Shown in pieces: positions 27,872 to 36,700 of a stretch of DNA of 64,000 bases. Position 1 is the stretch's first letter. Each line of letters begins with the position of its first letter. Under the pieces are notes generated by a model that worked only from the letters and a program-made list of their open reading frames with translations, was not told the origin of the DNA and did no database searches. The stretch is from positions 1,423,372 through 1,487,371 of the forward strand of contig NZ_KI632511.1 in the NCBI RefSeq assembly GCF_000504285.1, written 5' to 3'. The stretch is from Actinospica robiniae DSM 44927. Its GTDB lineage: Bacteria > Actinomycetota > Actinomycetes > Streptomycetales > Catenulisporaceae. Both the position numbers and the translations under genes were made by a program.

Positions 27872-28788
27872 GGTTCGCCTTCATCTCCTCCATCGTCGAG
27901 GACCAGGATGAATCAGGCATACCGCGCCGAGACCGCTACCCGATCGAGCTGATGTGCCGCATCCTGGCGGTCTCCCGATCCGGATATTACGCCTGGTCAA
28001 ACCGGCAAGAGTCGGCACACACCCAGCGCGACGCCGAGCTGACCGCCGAGATCGTGAAGATAGACCAGGACCACGAGGGCCGCTACGGGATCGACCGCAT
28101 CCACGCCGAACTGGCCAAGGCGGGCCACGCCACCTCGCAGCGCCGGGTCCGCCGCCTGGCACGGGCCGCCGGCCTGCGCTGCGTACATCCGGCCGCCAGA
28201 CGCAAGAACACCACCATGCAGGACCCTGCGAACAACCGCGGCCTGCTCGACCTGGTCGAACGCGACTTCTTCCCCGACGCGCCGAACGAGATCTGGTACG
28301 GCGACGTCACCTACATCTGGACCCTGGCCGGCTGGGCGTACCTGGCGACAGTGATCGACGGGTTCTCCCGCCAGGTGATCGGATGGGCCGTGGCCGACCA
28401 CATGCGCGAGGAACTCGTCCTGGACGCGCTGCGCATGGCGATCGCCCGCCGCCGACCAGCACAGGGCCAGACCGTGATGCACACCGACCGAGGCAGCGTC
28501 TACACCGGACGCGCATTCCGCGACCTGTGCCTCGACCACGGCATGCTGCCCTCGGTCGGCAACACCGGAATCTGCTTCGATAACGCCGCCGCCGAGTCGT
28601 TCAACGCGCTCTACAAGAAGGAACTCATACATCTGTCGATCTGGAGCGAGCTGAAGCAGGTCCGTGCGGCCACCTTCGAGTACATCGAGACCTACTACAA
28701 CCGCACACGGATCCAGCGCCAGCTCGGATACCTGAGCCCATCTCAATACGAGTCAATTTTTGACAACAAGCTTGCATTAGCAGCATAA
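27847..28788 (+). CDS. IS3-family transposase OrfB (type B, copy 2)
   Basis: 313 aa, identical to copy 1, with all DDE residues and a complete C-terminus. Likely active, which fits two identical copies within 20 kb. Confidence 0.93.
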   Translation: MVCQPEPVRFAFISSIVEDQDESGIPRRDRYPIELMCRILAVSRSGYYAWSNRQESAHTQRDAELTAEIVKIDQDHEGRYGIDRIHAELAKAGHATSQRRVRRLARAAGLRCVHPAARRKNTTMQDPANNRGLLDLVERDFFPDAPNEIWYGDVTYIWTLAGWAYLATVIDGFSRQVIGWAVADHMREELVLDALRMAIARRRPAQGQTVMHTDRGSVYTGRAFRDLCLDHGMLPSVGNTGICFDNAAAESFNALYKKELIHLSIWSELKQVRAATFEYIETYYNRTRIQRQLGYLSPSQYESIFDNKLALAA

Positions 28789-29615
28789 TACTTACTGTCT
28801 ACGAAACTGCACGGCGTCCACCCACCGCCACTCCGGCATCGGCTGGCACACCCCGGCCTCCGTGCACCACGGAACCGCCGAACTCATCCGCGACCAGCGC
28901 CAACTCGTCCTGAACGCTGCCTATACCGCCAACCCCGAACGCTTCGCCCGCCGCCCCACCGCCCCTACCATCCCCGAAACCGTCTGGATCAACGACCCCA
29001 ACGCCATAACCCGACCGCCCCTGCCAGCCCACCTGCGCAACAACTAGAAACAAGCTGTCTCACTGGACTTGACATCTACCGCATCGACGGCTGCCTAAGC
29101 GGAACCGGACTCGCACGCCAACCCGAGCCACCATGACGACATCACGCTTTGAAGGTCAGTAGCTGTACGCCGAGATCTCCAGCCGCCCGCATCGCGCGTT
29201 CGCGCTGTCCGTCAGTCAGGAACTCTCCGTGCTCTGCACGGTGGCCGCAGTAGGTGCACCACAGGCGAATATCATCTGGCAGGCCCTGGTAGTCGCCCGA
29301 GTCGATCCTGAAGATGCGCAAGCACTCAGGGCACTGCCGACCGAGGAACCCATCAGGGTCGTCGGGGATGCTCACCCGCATCTGGTAGACGCCGTCGCCG
29401 TGGCCGATGATGCTCACGCCGTCAGCCATCAGGAACTCACTCGGGTCCACCATGGACGCCATTATGGGACCGGGCACCGACAGTTCGGCCGCGCCATCGG
29501 ATCGATCGCGGCCTGCGAAGCCACCGTGCGATGCCACGGCAGATCATGCCCCCTCGGCTCGCGCGTGCGTGGAAACGAGGTCGACCGGGCGCCGCATGGC
29601 GATGACAATGGCGGC

Positions 29616-30182
29616 ATGTCGTGGACGCCGCTTACGGAGGATGACTACGCCCGCACGGTTTCCGATCTGCGCGGTCGATGCATCACGGGGGTCACGTACT
29701 ACCCCCTAGCCCGCGGCGATGAGCGTACCGAGGTCGAGGACTGGGACTTCGGGGACTGGCACCTGCCCACGATGGGGGTGGAGCTGCTCGTTGACAGCAG
29801 CACTCGCTTTTCAGCGGTATGGGGCCACAGCTTCGACTACCACGGGTTGGAGATCTACCCAGGACCCGTGTCGGCCCACCTGGGGATGATCGGGCAGCCC
29901 GGAGGCACTCCACAGGCGCCGGTTACTGGGCACCCGGCCTGGTCGGGCATCATCGATACGCCCCTCGTTGGCATTGAGGTCCATTGGAGCGAAGGAGCTT
30001 ACGGACGCCGACTACCCCTTGCGGTGGCGCTGAGCACGCAGACCTGCACGACATGGCTCGTGGCGGGAGCCCCGGCACGGTGGCCCGCCGACGGGCGCTT
30101 TCACCTTGGGACCGACGACGCGATGGTCGTCTTCACCCGCACCCTCGCGATTGCGATCGGGCTCACACCGGAGCCGCAGTGA
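29616..30182 (+). CDS. Hypothetical protein
   Basis: A 188-aa protein from ATG 29616 (MSWTPLTEDDYARTVSDLRG). Acidic, Trp-rich and mixed alpha/beta: DWDFGDWHLPTMGVELLVDS, FDYHGLEIYPGPVSA, GIEVHWSEGAYG, and a C-terminal DAMVVFTRTLAIAIG strand. No cofactor motif, signal peptide or membrane segment is visible. It is divergent from the split HEPN-like gene (153-bp gap) and is followed at once by an IS110 relic on the other strand. Small acidic proteins of this look are sometimes immunity proteins, but nothing in the sequence proves that. Function unknown. Confidence 0.6.
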   Translation: MSWTPLTEDDYARTVSDLRGRCITGVTYYPLARGDERTEVEDWDFGDWHLPTMGVELLVDSSTRFSAVWGHSFDYHGLEIYPGPVSAHLGMIGQPGGTPQAPVTGHPAWSGIIDTPLVGIEVHWSEGAYGRRLPLAVALSTQTCTTWLVAGAPARWPADGRFHLGTDDAMVVFTRTLAIAIGLTPEPQ

Positions 30183-30189
30183 GCGCGAC

Positions 30190-30560
30190 CGGACGAGACC
30201 TTGGTGCCGACGGACCGATCGGCGGCGTAGGCGTCGACGGGGTCGGAATTGCCTGCGGCACGGCGCGCTCGGCGGTCGGGTCGGTCGACCTCGATGACGG
30301 TGACGTGGTGGGCGCGGAGGTAACGGGCAAGCTCGGCGCCGAAGGATCCGGTGCCCTCCATGCCCACGGCGATCACTTGGCCGTGCGAGCGCAGCCAGGT
30401 CAGCAGGCGCCGGTAGCCTGCGGGGGTGGAGGGGAAGGCCTCGGTGGCCAGGTGCCAGCCGATCGTTTCGATGACGGCGGCCTGGTGGAGCTCGGTGTAG
30501 GTGTCGATCCCGGCGCCGGTCGGGTGACGCCGGGCCTGTCTGACAAACGACCGCTTGCGC
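30190..30560 (-). pseudogene. IS110-family transposase N-terminal fragment
   Basis: Minus-strand codons give GIDTYTELHQAAVIETIG, FPSTPAGYRRLLTWLRSHGQ, VIAVGMEGTGSFGAEL and VTVIEVDRPDRRARR, the start of the DEDD domain of IS110 transposases. After SDPVDAYAADR the similarity ends abruptly near 30200, and the C-terminal Ser-containing half is missing. It lies just upstream of the 707-aa nuclease gene. Confidence 0.8.
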
Positions 30561-30628
30561 AACGACAACCGTGGCCACGCGCGGGTTATCGGTTCGAATT
30601 TCGAGAAGATCAGGGCCACGATGGTGCT

Positions 30629-32752
30629 GTGAGTTTCATCGGACAGTCAGCCCTTTTCACCGTGACGGTGCGGCCCGCGCGTGCCGCCTACCTGATTGCC
30701 GAGGAAAGCCTAGACGGCTTCCGACGGGCGGTGCAGGAAGCGAGCGAGCGGTGGGGTGGCCAGACCGAGCTGATCATCCCGGTCCGTGACGACGGCACGA
30801 TCTCTTTGGACTCCCAGCGGATGATCGAACTCTCCCACGTGGATGGCCTGGTGAACATCGATGCACCAGTCGATCATGCGAAGTCGTTGGCCGACTCGTT
30901 CGGCATGCATCTCACGCCTATCAAGGACATCGACTCGTGGGGCGTGACCCAGTGCACGAGCCACCCTGCCGACTTGGGACCTCCAGGGACCGTCGACGGC
31001 AGCAACGGGTACACCATTGCTGCCGAGGGCGATCCGCTGTGGCAGGTGGCCGCTGCGGGCGGTCTGAGCGCCGAAGCTGCGAAGGGCTTCCACGAGTCCG
31101 GGTTGACGATCCGCCGTGCTCAGGGCGGCCTCGATATCGGCGAATCGCAGCTCCGGGGCCACACCCTGCTTGAGGCCACAACGGTCTCGATGCGCGAGGC
31201 GTGGGCGCCGCTGACCCCAGCCACCTCCCCGACCGTCATCTTCCTCACATCCGAGGACGACTTCGGCGACTGCTTGAAGTTCTGGAACCTGCGGGCGTTA
31301 CGCCCGGCCGGCCGCGGGGTGATGCCGATGTACCTGCTGCCAGCGGACGTCAGCAGTTGGATGAGCTGGCCGGGCGTATTGTTCGAGGCGTTGAAACGGC
31401 CTGCTCACTTCTCGCCCGACGTCCTGATCGTCTCCTCGTCGGTGGCGGAGGAGGCGATGCACGCCTTCGCCGAGAGCATGGGTTTGCAGCTGTCCGAGGA
31501 GGCGCCGGCCCGGCCTTTCACGACGGGCAAGGTGCCGAAGCGCTTGGCGCCGTTCACCTACCAACTCGACTGCCCGGTCCACTACTTCGCGTTCGAGCGC
31601 CGGTATGGCGAGACTGAGTTCGTCGATGTGCCGGTGGTCGGGGAGAAGACCGTGCTGCGTTTCGCCAGCCCGGTGCCCACCACGGCGGCCTTTGCCGGGC
31701 TCTCGCTCGTCAGCATCTCCGGCGAGCCGCTTGACGCCCTCCCGAAGCGCGAGCCCGTGGCGAAGCTCGTCACCGACAGCGCCGAGTGGCATGACGAGGC
31801 CATCCAGATCCCCGACTACCTTAAGCGGGATTGGCGGATCGAGCTTCGGATTCCGACGCTGGCCGCCGGCTACGAGGCAGTGATGCGCGAGGTCACCAAT
31901 GCGCACCGCCTGTCAGACAAGGGCGCGCTCGGCGCGGGACTGATGGAGCAGGGCGCGATCGACGTGTTGCGCGAGGCGAACGTCTTCGAGTCGATCCGGC
32001 AGTTGACCACCCCGCGCGGCGAGAAGATCGCCAAGGAGTTGGAGAAGCTGTTCGGCAAGGGCCAGCCGCTGACCGAAGAGCAGAGGGAGTTCGCCGAGAG
32101 GTTCGGCGGCCGGAGCGAGCGGACCTTCAAGTGCGCCGAGAACCTGGGGCACGGGTCCTTCGAGGCCGCGCAAACGGCCCTGGAGCGACTAGCCGGCATC
32201 GGCTGGGCCGAGCGCGGTTTCCGGACCGTGTGCGGCGAGTGCACAAACAAGAGCTTCGTGCCGTTCTCCGCGGAGGCCGCCCGCGGAGTCGCGCGGTGCC
32301 CCGTGTGCGGCGCCACGACCGACTACACGCGCGAGCCCGCGCCGCGCGGCCTGGTCGTCTACTACCGGCTCGACGGGCGCGTGGACTTCGCCAACGACAG
32401 CGGCGTGATCGCGCATTTGATGGTGCTCGGGACGCTCCAACGCCGCTACAAGCACACCTTCCTCAAGCCGGGGGTCGACCTGTTCTTCACCGACGGGGTG
32501 GAGGGCGAGGCCGACGTCCTCGGGGTCTGCGACGGCAAGCTGGTCAGCGGCGAGGTGAAGATGTCCGGCTACTCCTTCACGGAGAAGCAGCTGGAGAAGG
32601 ACCTGGACATTGTGCAGCGGCTGCGCTCCGAGATCTACGTGATGGCCGCCACCAGCCCCATCGAGGACGAGGCCAAACAGCGCGCCAAGGCCCGGTGCGA
32701 CGAGCTCGGCGTGCAGCTGCTGCTCCTCGAACGCGACGACCTGCTGCGCTGA
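30629..32752 (+). CDS. Large protein with zinc ribbon and C-terminal PD-(D/E)xK nuclease
   Basis: 707 aa from GTG 30629; the frame is open further upstream but there overlaps the IS110 relic. The N-terminus (TVRPARAAYLIAEESLDGF, SERWGGQTELIIPV) resembles the WGG-type N-terminal domain of large actinobacterial conflict proteins, by weak recollection. The middle holds alpha/beta segments. A zinc ribbon lies at ~534-556 (CGECTNKSF and CPVCGATTDY). The C-terminus has a nuclease core: FFTDGVEGEADVLGVCDG and then LVSGEVKMSG (D...ExK) at ~618-642, followed by KDLDIVQRLRSEIYVMA. Probably a DNA-cutting defence protein. The true N-terminus may have been trimmed by the IS110 event. Confidence 0.7.
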   Translation: MSFIGQSALFTVTVRPARAAYLIAEESLDGFRRAVQEASERWGGQTELIIPVRDDGTISLDSQRMIELSHVDGLVNIDAPVDHAKSLADSFGMHLTPIKDIDSWGVTQCTSHPADLGPPGTVDGSNGYTIAAEGDPLWQVAAAGGLSAEAAKGFHESGLTIRRAQGGLDIGESQLRGHTLLEATTVSMREAWAPLTPATSPTVIFLTSEDDFGDCLKFWNLRALRPAGRGVMPMYLLPADVSSWMSWPGVLFEALKRPAHFSPDVLIVSSSVAEEAMHAFAESMGLQLSEEAPARPFTTGKVPKRLAPFTYQLDCPVHYFAFERRYGETEFVDVPVVGEKTVLRFASPVPTTAAFAGLSLVSISGEPLDALPKREPVAKLVTDSAEWHDEAIQIPDYLKRDWRIELRIPTLAAGYEAVMREVTNAHRLSDKGALGAGLMEQGAIDVLREANVFESIRQLTTPRGEKIAKELEKLFGKGQPLTEEQREFAERFGGRSERTFKCAENLGHGSFEAAQTALERLAGIGWAERGFRTVCGECTNKSFVPFSAEAARGVARCPVCGATTDYTREPAPRGLVVYYRLDGRVDFANDSGVIAHLMVLGTLQRRYKHTFLKPGVDLFFTDGVEGEADVLGVCDGKLVSGEVKMSGYSFTEKQLEKDLDIVQRLRSEIYVMAATSPIEDEAKQRAKARCDELGVQLLLLERDDLLR

Positions 32753-32848
32753 CCCGCCCCGCCCCGACCCCGCCGGACACGCGGGAAGGGCGCCACTGCG
32801 CGCGTACCGCGGCCCCGACCTCTTCGTAGGTCGCGGTAGCTTCCAGCC

Positions 32849-33517
32849 CTACTTGCCGTTCTGGCGCAGGCGGCTCGTGGCGCTCTCGTCGAGCTCGGCC
32901 ACCAGGTTCAGCTCCGGAGCGATCTCGGAGGGCGCGCCGAACAGGCCGCAGAGCATCTCGCCAGCGCGGTCGATGGCCTCCTTCAGGGTCGTGCCGAAGG
33001 CGGTGTCGTGCGCGGCCCCGAGGATCGCGGCGCTGTAGTAGTCATCGGACCAGGAGACCAGGACCGTGTTCTGGCGGAACTTGAACACCTTCCAGTCGTC
33101 TTCGCTGGCCATCCTGCGCTGCAAGTCCGAGGGCTTGCGGGCGCGCTCCTCCCGGTCCCCGCCCTCGATCCACGCGGCCACCTTGGCGATCGTCGAGCAC
33201 ACGTCGGTGCGGTCCCCGTCGTAGTCGAAGCACTCGAACCACCCGGCGTCGGTGACGCGGACGTTCAGGCGCGATTCGCCGAACAGGCCGAGGCTCCACA
33301 GAGCCTCGGGAACGGCCCCGCCCTTGTTGACGATGTCGAAGTGCCAGCCAGCGCGGCCGGCGAGGAGGTCGCCGAGCTCCCGCCAGGCGGCCATGACGGT
33401 GCGGTCGCCGCCGCGCCCGAAGGAGAGGCAGGCGTTGTAGTAGTCGGCGTCGAACCCGACGCGGGCATTCGTGTGAGGAGATTCCACGCCTCCGAGACTA
33501 ACGGCACCCGCCGACAC
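32849..33517 (-). CDS. Hypothetical protein
   Basis: 222 aa from the first ATG at 33517; the native start may be closer to VGFDADYYNACLSFGRGGD, about 19 residues in. Mixed fold. Recognisable stretches are AAWRELGDLLAGRAGWHFD, FECFDYDGDRTD, KVFKFRQNTVLVSWSDDYY and LKEAIDRAGEMLCGLF. The strand/helix pattern would suit an immunity-like or sensor protein, but I know no named family. It converges on the 707-aa nuclease gene with a 96-bp gap. Function unknown. Confidence 0.6.
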   Translation of the reverse strand: MSAGAVSLGGVESPHTNARVGFDADYYNACLSFGRGGDRTVMAAWRELGDLLAGRAGWHFDIVNKGGAVPEALWSLGLFGESRLNVRVTDAGWFECFDYDGDRTDVCSTIAKVAAWIEGGDREERARKPSDLQRRMASEDDWKVFKFRQNTVLVSWSDDYYSAAILGAAHDTAFGTTLKEAIDRAGEMLCGLFGAPSEIAPELNLVAELDESATSRLRQNGK

Positions 33518-33591
33518 TTCCGGCCATCTCGTTCACCGCTGCCGAAACGGCCCAAACGGCATCCGGTCATTATCCGCGTTACCCCGTGGCT

Positions 33592-33621
33592 CTGTTGCAC
33601 AACCGACCGCTTGTGCAACAG
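33592..33621. repeat. Perfect inverted repeat, IS-end-like
   Basis: CTGTTGCACAA and TTGTGCAACAG, 11 bp each, around an 8-nt loop. Preceded by GGCT and followed by GGCTG. The GGCTCTGTTGCA start recalls IS5/IS6-type termini, so this may be two fused ends left by a lost element, or a terminator between the convergent/divergent genes here. The rest of 33518-33793 shows no gene. Confidence 0.5.
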
Positions 33622-33793
33622 GGCTGCATCGGCCCCGGGCCACAGCGATCATCAGCGGTCCGGTCCGGTCCGGGTGGAGCGGCGCGGCGGAGGAAGGGCA
33701 GGACCGTCGAGTCGCCCGGTTCCGAAGTCTCGGCATCGGCCTTCTGGCGGCTGTGGGGCGGCCGTAGGGGCGCGGCTGGCGCTGCGCATCACC

Positions 33794-36700
33794 TCAGCCG
33801 TCGAAGCCCGCTTCAGGCAGAAGAGACCGCGCAATCGTGATCGGGTTGTCGACGCCCCGCTTCTTGAGCCGGTCGATCAGGGCGCTCAGCACGAAGGCGG
33901 GCCCGGGAACGATGCCCGGCTGTGCGTCGCACGCCGTCCGTGCGAGGAACTCTTCGGGGGCTGAGGTGCTGGCAAGGTGGCAGGCGAGCAGCGCGTCGAC
34001 GAGGATCTGCTGGAAGTGCTGGGTGGCCCGGCTAGCGGGCGCAGCGTTGACGGAGCCGAACAACGCCGCCTGCGTGGCCATGAAGAGCGCCTCGGGCGAG
34101 TGGGCCGCAGCAGCTGTCGCGATCTCGAGCCACATGTGTGGCGCCTGAGGCACATGGTGCCGCCACCATTCGGTTCGCAGTAAGGGCAGCAATCCGACTC
34201 CGGCAGCCCAGCCATTGTCTTGGGCCAGCGCAATGATGTGCGGGGCGCCTAACGGAAGATCCACGACGAAGTGGCCGGCGAGGGCGAGCATCGCCGCTGA
34301 ACGGTCGACCAGCACCAGCGTTTCCTCTAGTGCGTCAAAGAGATCGATGATGCTGAAGGCGCGCACGCCTCGTTGCCTGGCCTGTTGGCGCAGAGCGATG
34401 TCGTCGCACCACAGCGGCTCGGCCTGCTCCTCAGCAAGGGCGAGGGTGTCTGCCGGGGCGTCTGTGCGGATCGAGGGGTGGGCCGATTCCGTCTGTGAGG
34501 CGATGAGTTCGAGTGCGAGCGCGCTCTCACGAAGGTACTGCTTCTGCTCCAGGGACAGGGTGGAGCGCTGGACGGTGCCGTCCTTCAGTATCGCAGCGGT
34601 GTAGGAGGACAGGTCGATCTCTCGGAACCGCTCGCGGGTCATCGTTGCGTCCGTCACTGAGCTTCTCGCGATCAGCATTCGGCGAAGCGATGTGATGATC
34701 CGAAGCCGATCGTCGTCTCCGAGGAGGGTTAGGAGGTGGAGCGATGAAAGGTCGGCGACGCACCTGCCGCTCTTAAGCGCTTCTCCCGCCGCGGCCCTGC
34801 CCGCTGCTCGCACACCCGGGGACAAATCGATCGCCGGGACCACGCCGCCAGGGCGGCGGATGATGGCGGTCGCGTAGGGAGCCGCGACGAATCGCGCAAT
34901 CTCCGCCACTGCGCGGCGCCCCTGGCCGACCTCGGTAGCAATCTTCTGATATTCTGCCGGGTCCGGCTGATCCGGCGCCATGGCCTCGCGCAGGGTAGCG
35001 TCGTCGTCTGCAGCAAGTCGGAGCATTCCGCCCGGTCGGTTGCGAATCTGCTCCTGCAGACGCTGGACATCCAGCTTGGCCTGATCGGAGTGCCGGGTTC
35101 CAGGCTGAGGCGGGGCGAGCAGGACCTCGCGCACCAGAATGCCCACCGCCACCTCGCGCAGCGCTCCGTCCGGCAGGCCGTGCGCGATCTCAATGAGCAC
35201 TTGGGCGTCGTCAACGGTCAACTCCACTCCGAAATGGAGTTGAATGAAGAGTTTCATCTCCTCCGCGCCCACCGGGTCCGGACGGTGGCGGGCCAGGGCC
35301 GTACGCGCGGCGACTACGTCGCCCTTAAGGAAGATTGCTTTGACATATGACCAGGTAAGTGCGGGAGAGTCCCCGAACTGCATGGCCCTAGCCGCAAAAG
35401 CCATAGCCTGGTCATACAAGCCCTTATCCGCCGTATGCCCGATGTACCAGTTCGCCAGGCTCATCCGCACCGCCGAGGGCCATCCGTCGTCGCCGATGCG
35501 CCGCTCGATCATCCCTGCGGCCTGGTCCTCGCGGCCATTTTTCCCATAGAGATCGAGTAGCTGTAGCGCTAAGCCGGCCGCCGGCCAGACGGTGCTCTGC
35601 TTTTCTGCCTCCTCGATGGCGCGCTCTGGGCCTTCCAGCTCTTCGATGACTGCGACGAGTTCGTGCGCGGCGTGCGCGGAGCGGTTGGCCATCTCGCGCA
35701 GTCGGGCGATCCCGAGCACCCGGTCACCCGAACGTGCCTGGTAGCAAGCGGTTAAGATCCTGTAGGTCTCGTCCGGAAATACTGCGCGCTGATGTAGGTC
35801 GTCGGCCTCCGGCGGCCAGACTCCGAGCCGCACAAGGGCCGCGACGACGCGTACAGCCATCCCCGGATCCGCGGATTCGTCCAACACGCGGCGATACCCC
35901 TCAATGCGCTCCGTGGGCGGGCGACTCGTAGCCTCGCCCTCGAGAACCCCTAGCTCGCGCTGGTCGGGGCCGTCAGGCAGCCGGGTGAGGAAGGCGCGGT
36001 AAGCATCCGCACGGTCAACCGCCAGCGCGGCAAACGCGCCGCGCCGCGCGATCTCGGGGTCCGCGACCTCGGTCTGCCGGGCTCTGCCGCCTTCGCTATC
36101 GGGGAGAGCGGCTTCCACCGCTGCCTCCATGTCGGTCGCGATGAGGATGTCAAGCTGTAGGGCAAGGGCTTCGCTGCTTGGCCCATCCCACCGACGGCGT
36201 TCCTCGACGACCTCGCTCGCGAAGACCAGGGCCCTGCGGAACTCGGCAGGTGCCATATCCGTCATGAGTGCGCGACGATGGTGCAGTTTGGCTAGTTCAA
36301 GCCGTGTACGGGTGTCTCGGAGGTGGGCTGCGGCCACTGCACGCTCTGCGAACCCGATGGCTTCATCCACCCTGCCCGAGCGGTTGGCGTTTTCCGCCAG
36401 GAACATCATGGCGATCGGCTCTGCTGCCAGTTGCTCGCTGCCGGCGTTCTGCACGGACGCCGGAACCGGGAACGGCTTGCCGTCGTCGACGGGGACCTCC
36501 AGCTGGCTCAGGCCGATGTCGGCCAGCAGCACCTGCCCGAGCTCGCGCGCCCGCACGAGTTGCGCTCTGGCCTCCTCACGGTCACTGGCCAGCAGCAAAA
36601 GCCCGGCTTGGACGACATCGCGCGTCATATCCGGCCCTTCGAGTTCCGCCGCCCGCAAGAACGCCTCGGCGGCCAGACTGAAGCAGTTATGGTCGCTCGC

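Larger units (their letters stand above)
27516..28820 (+). mobile_element. IS3-family element, type B, copy 2 (1305 bp)
   Basis: Same terminal repeats and length as copy 1. A CCC duplication flanks it (27513-27515 and 28821-28823). It is inserted in orfB of type A copy 3 and is therefore the youngest event of the stack. Confidence 0.95.
26657..29047 (+). pseudogene. IS3-family transposase OrfB split by nested IS3 type B (copy 3)
   Basis: The frame runs from the frameshift site to ...LPHYNHA at 27515. It resumes at 28824 with HRHSGIGWHTP and ends at 29047. The nested element removes the last ~75 residues; the DDE residues lie in the first part. Confidence 0.92.
26212..29081 (+). mobile_element. 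IS3-family element, type A, copy 3, with a nested type B
   Basis: Same ends as copies 1 and 2. A CAT duplication flanks it (26209-26211 and 29082-29084). Its length is 1562 bp once the nested type B element (1305 bp plus 3-bp duplication) is removed. It sits in the IS630 transposase gene. Confidence 0.94.
25197..29136 (+). pseudogene. IS630-family transposase, split by IS3 type A
   Basis: The first frame (25197-25694) is the HTH part: LTAQRREVRERLRMAAAERF, NTLIAKDLRVHVRSLQRWR and TPQGVAALLHRHGWS. The -1 frame (from ~25646) holds the DDE core: LVFEDEAGF, LIWDNLNTHV, SPDLNPTEGIWSLV. A frameshift between the two parts is usual in many IS630 elements. At 26211 the type A element interrupts the end. 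After removal with one CAT, the frame runs on as ALIDGCLSGTGLARQPEPP and stops at 29136, exactly at the terminal repeat. Confidence 0.88.
24494..29159 (+). mobile_element. IS630-family element carrying an extra gene, invaded by IS3
   Basis: Perfect terminal inverted repeats of 24 bp (starting CTGACCTTCAAAG at the left; reverse complement at 29136-29159) are flanked by TA dinucleotides, the IS630/Tc1 target duplication. Without the inserted type A element the unit is 1793 bp. It holds the transposase (plus strand) and a 162-aa gene (minus strand). It splits the zinc-ribbon/HEPN-like gene. Confidence 0.85.
23757..29462 (-). pseudogene. Zinc-ribbon / HEPN-like protein gene, split by an IS630-family element
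   Basis: The N-terminal part (29462 down to 29160) and C-terminal part (24493 down to 23757) join in frame when the IS630-type element and one TA are removed, giving ~345 aa: ...GDLGVQL, then VARKLQDAFSQMRRSR. There are two zinc ribbons, CPECLRIF...CTYCGH near the N-terminus and CPGCHLHY...CPQCGQL mid-protein. A helical C-terminal domain contains ARHVFTHNDG, an Rx4H motif of the HEPN nuclease kind. The protein may be a HEPN-type RNase effector. ATG 29462 is one of several candidate starts. The gene is inactive in its present form. Confidence 0.72.
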
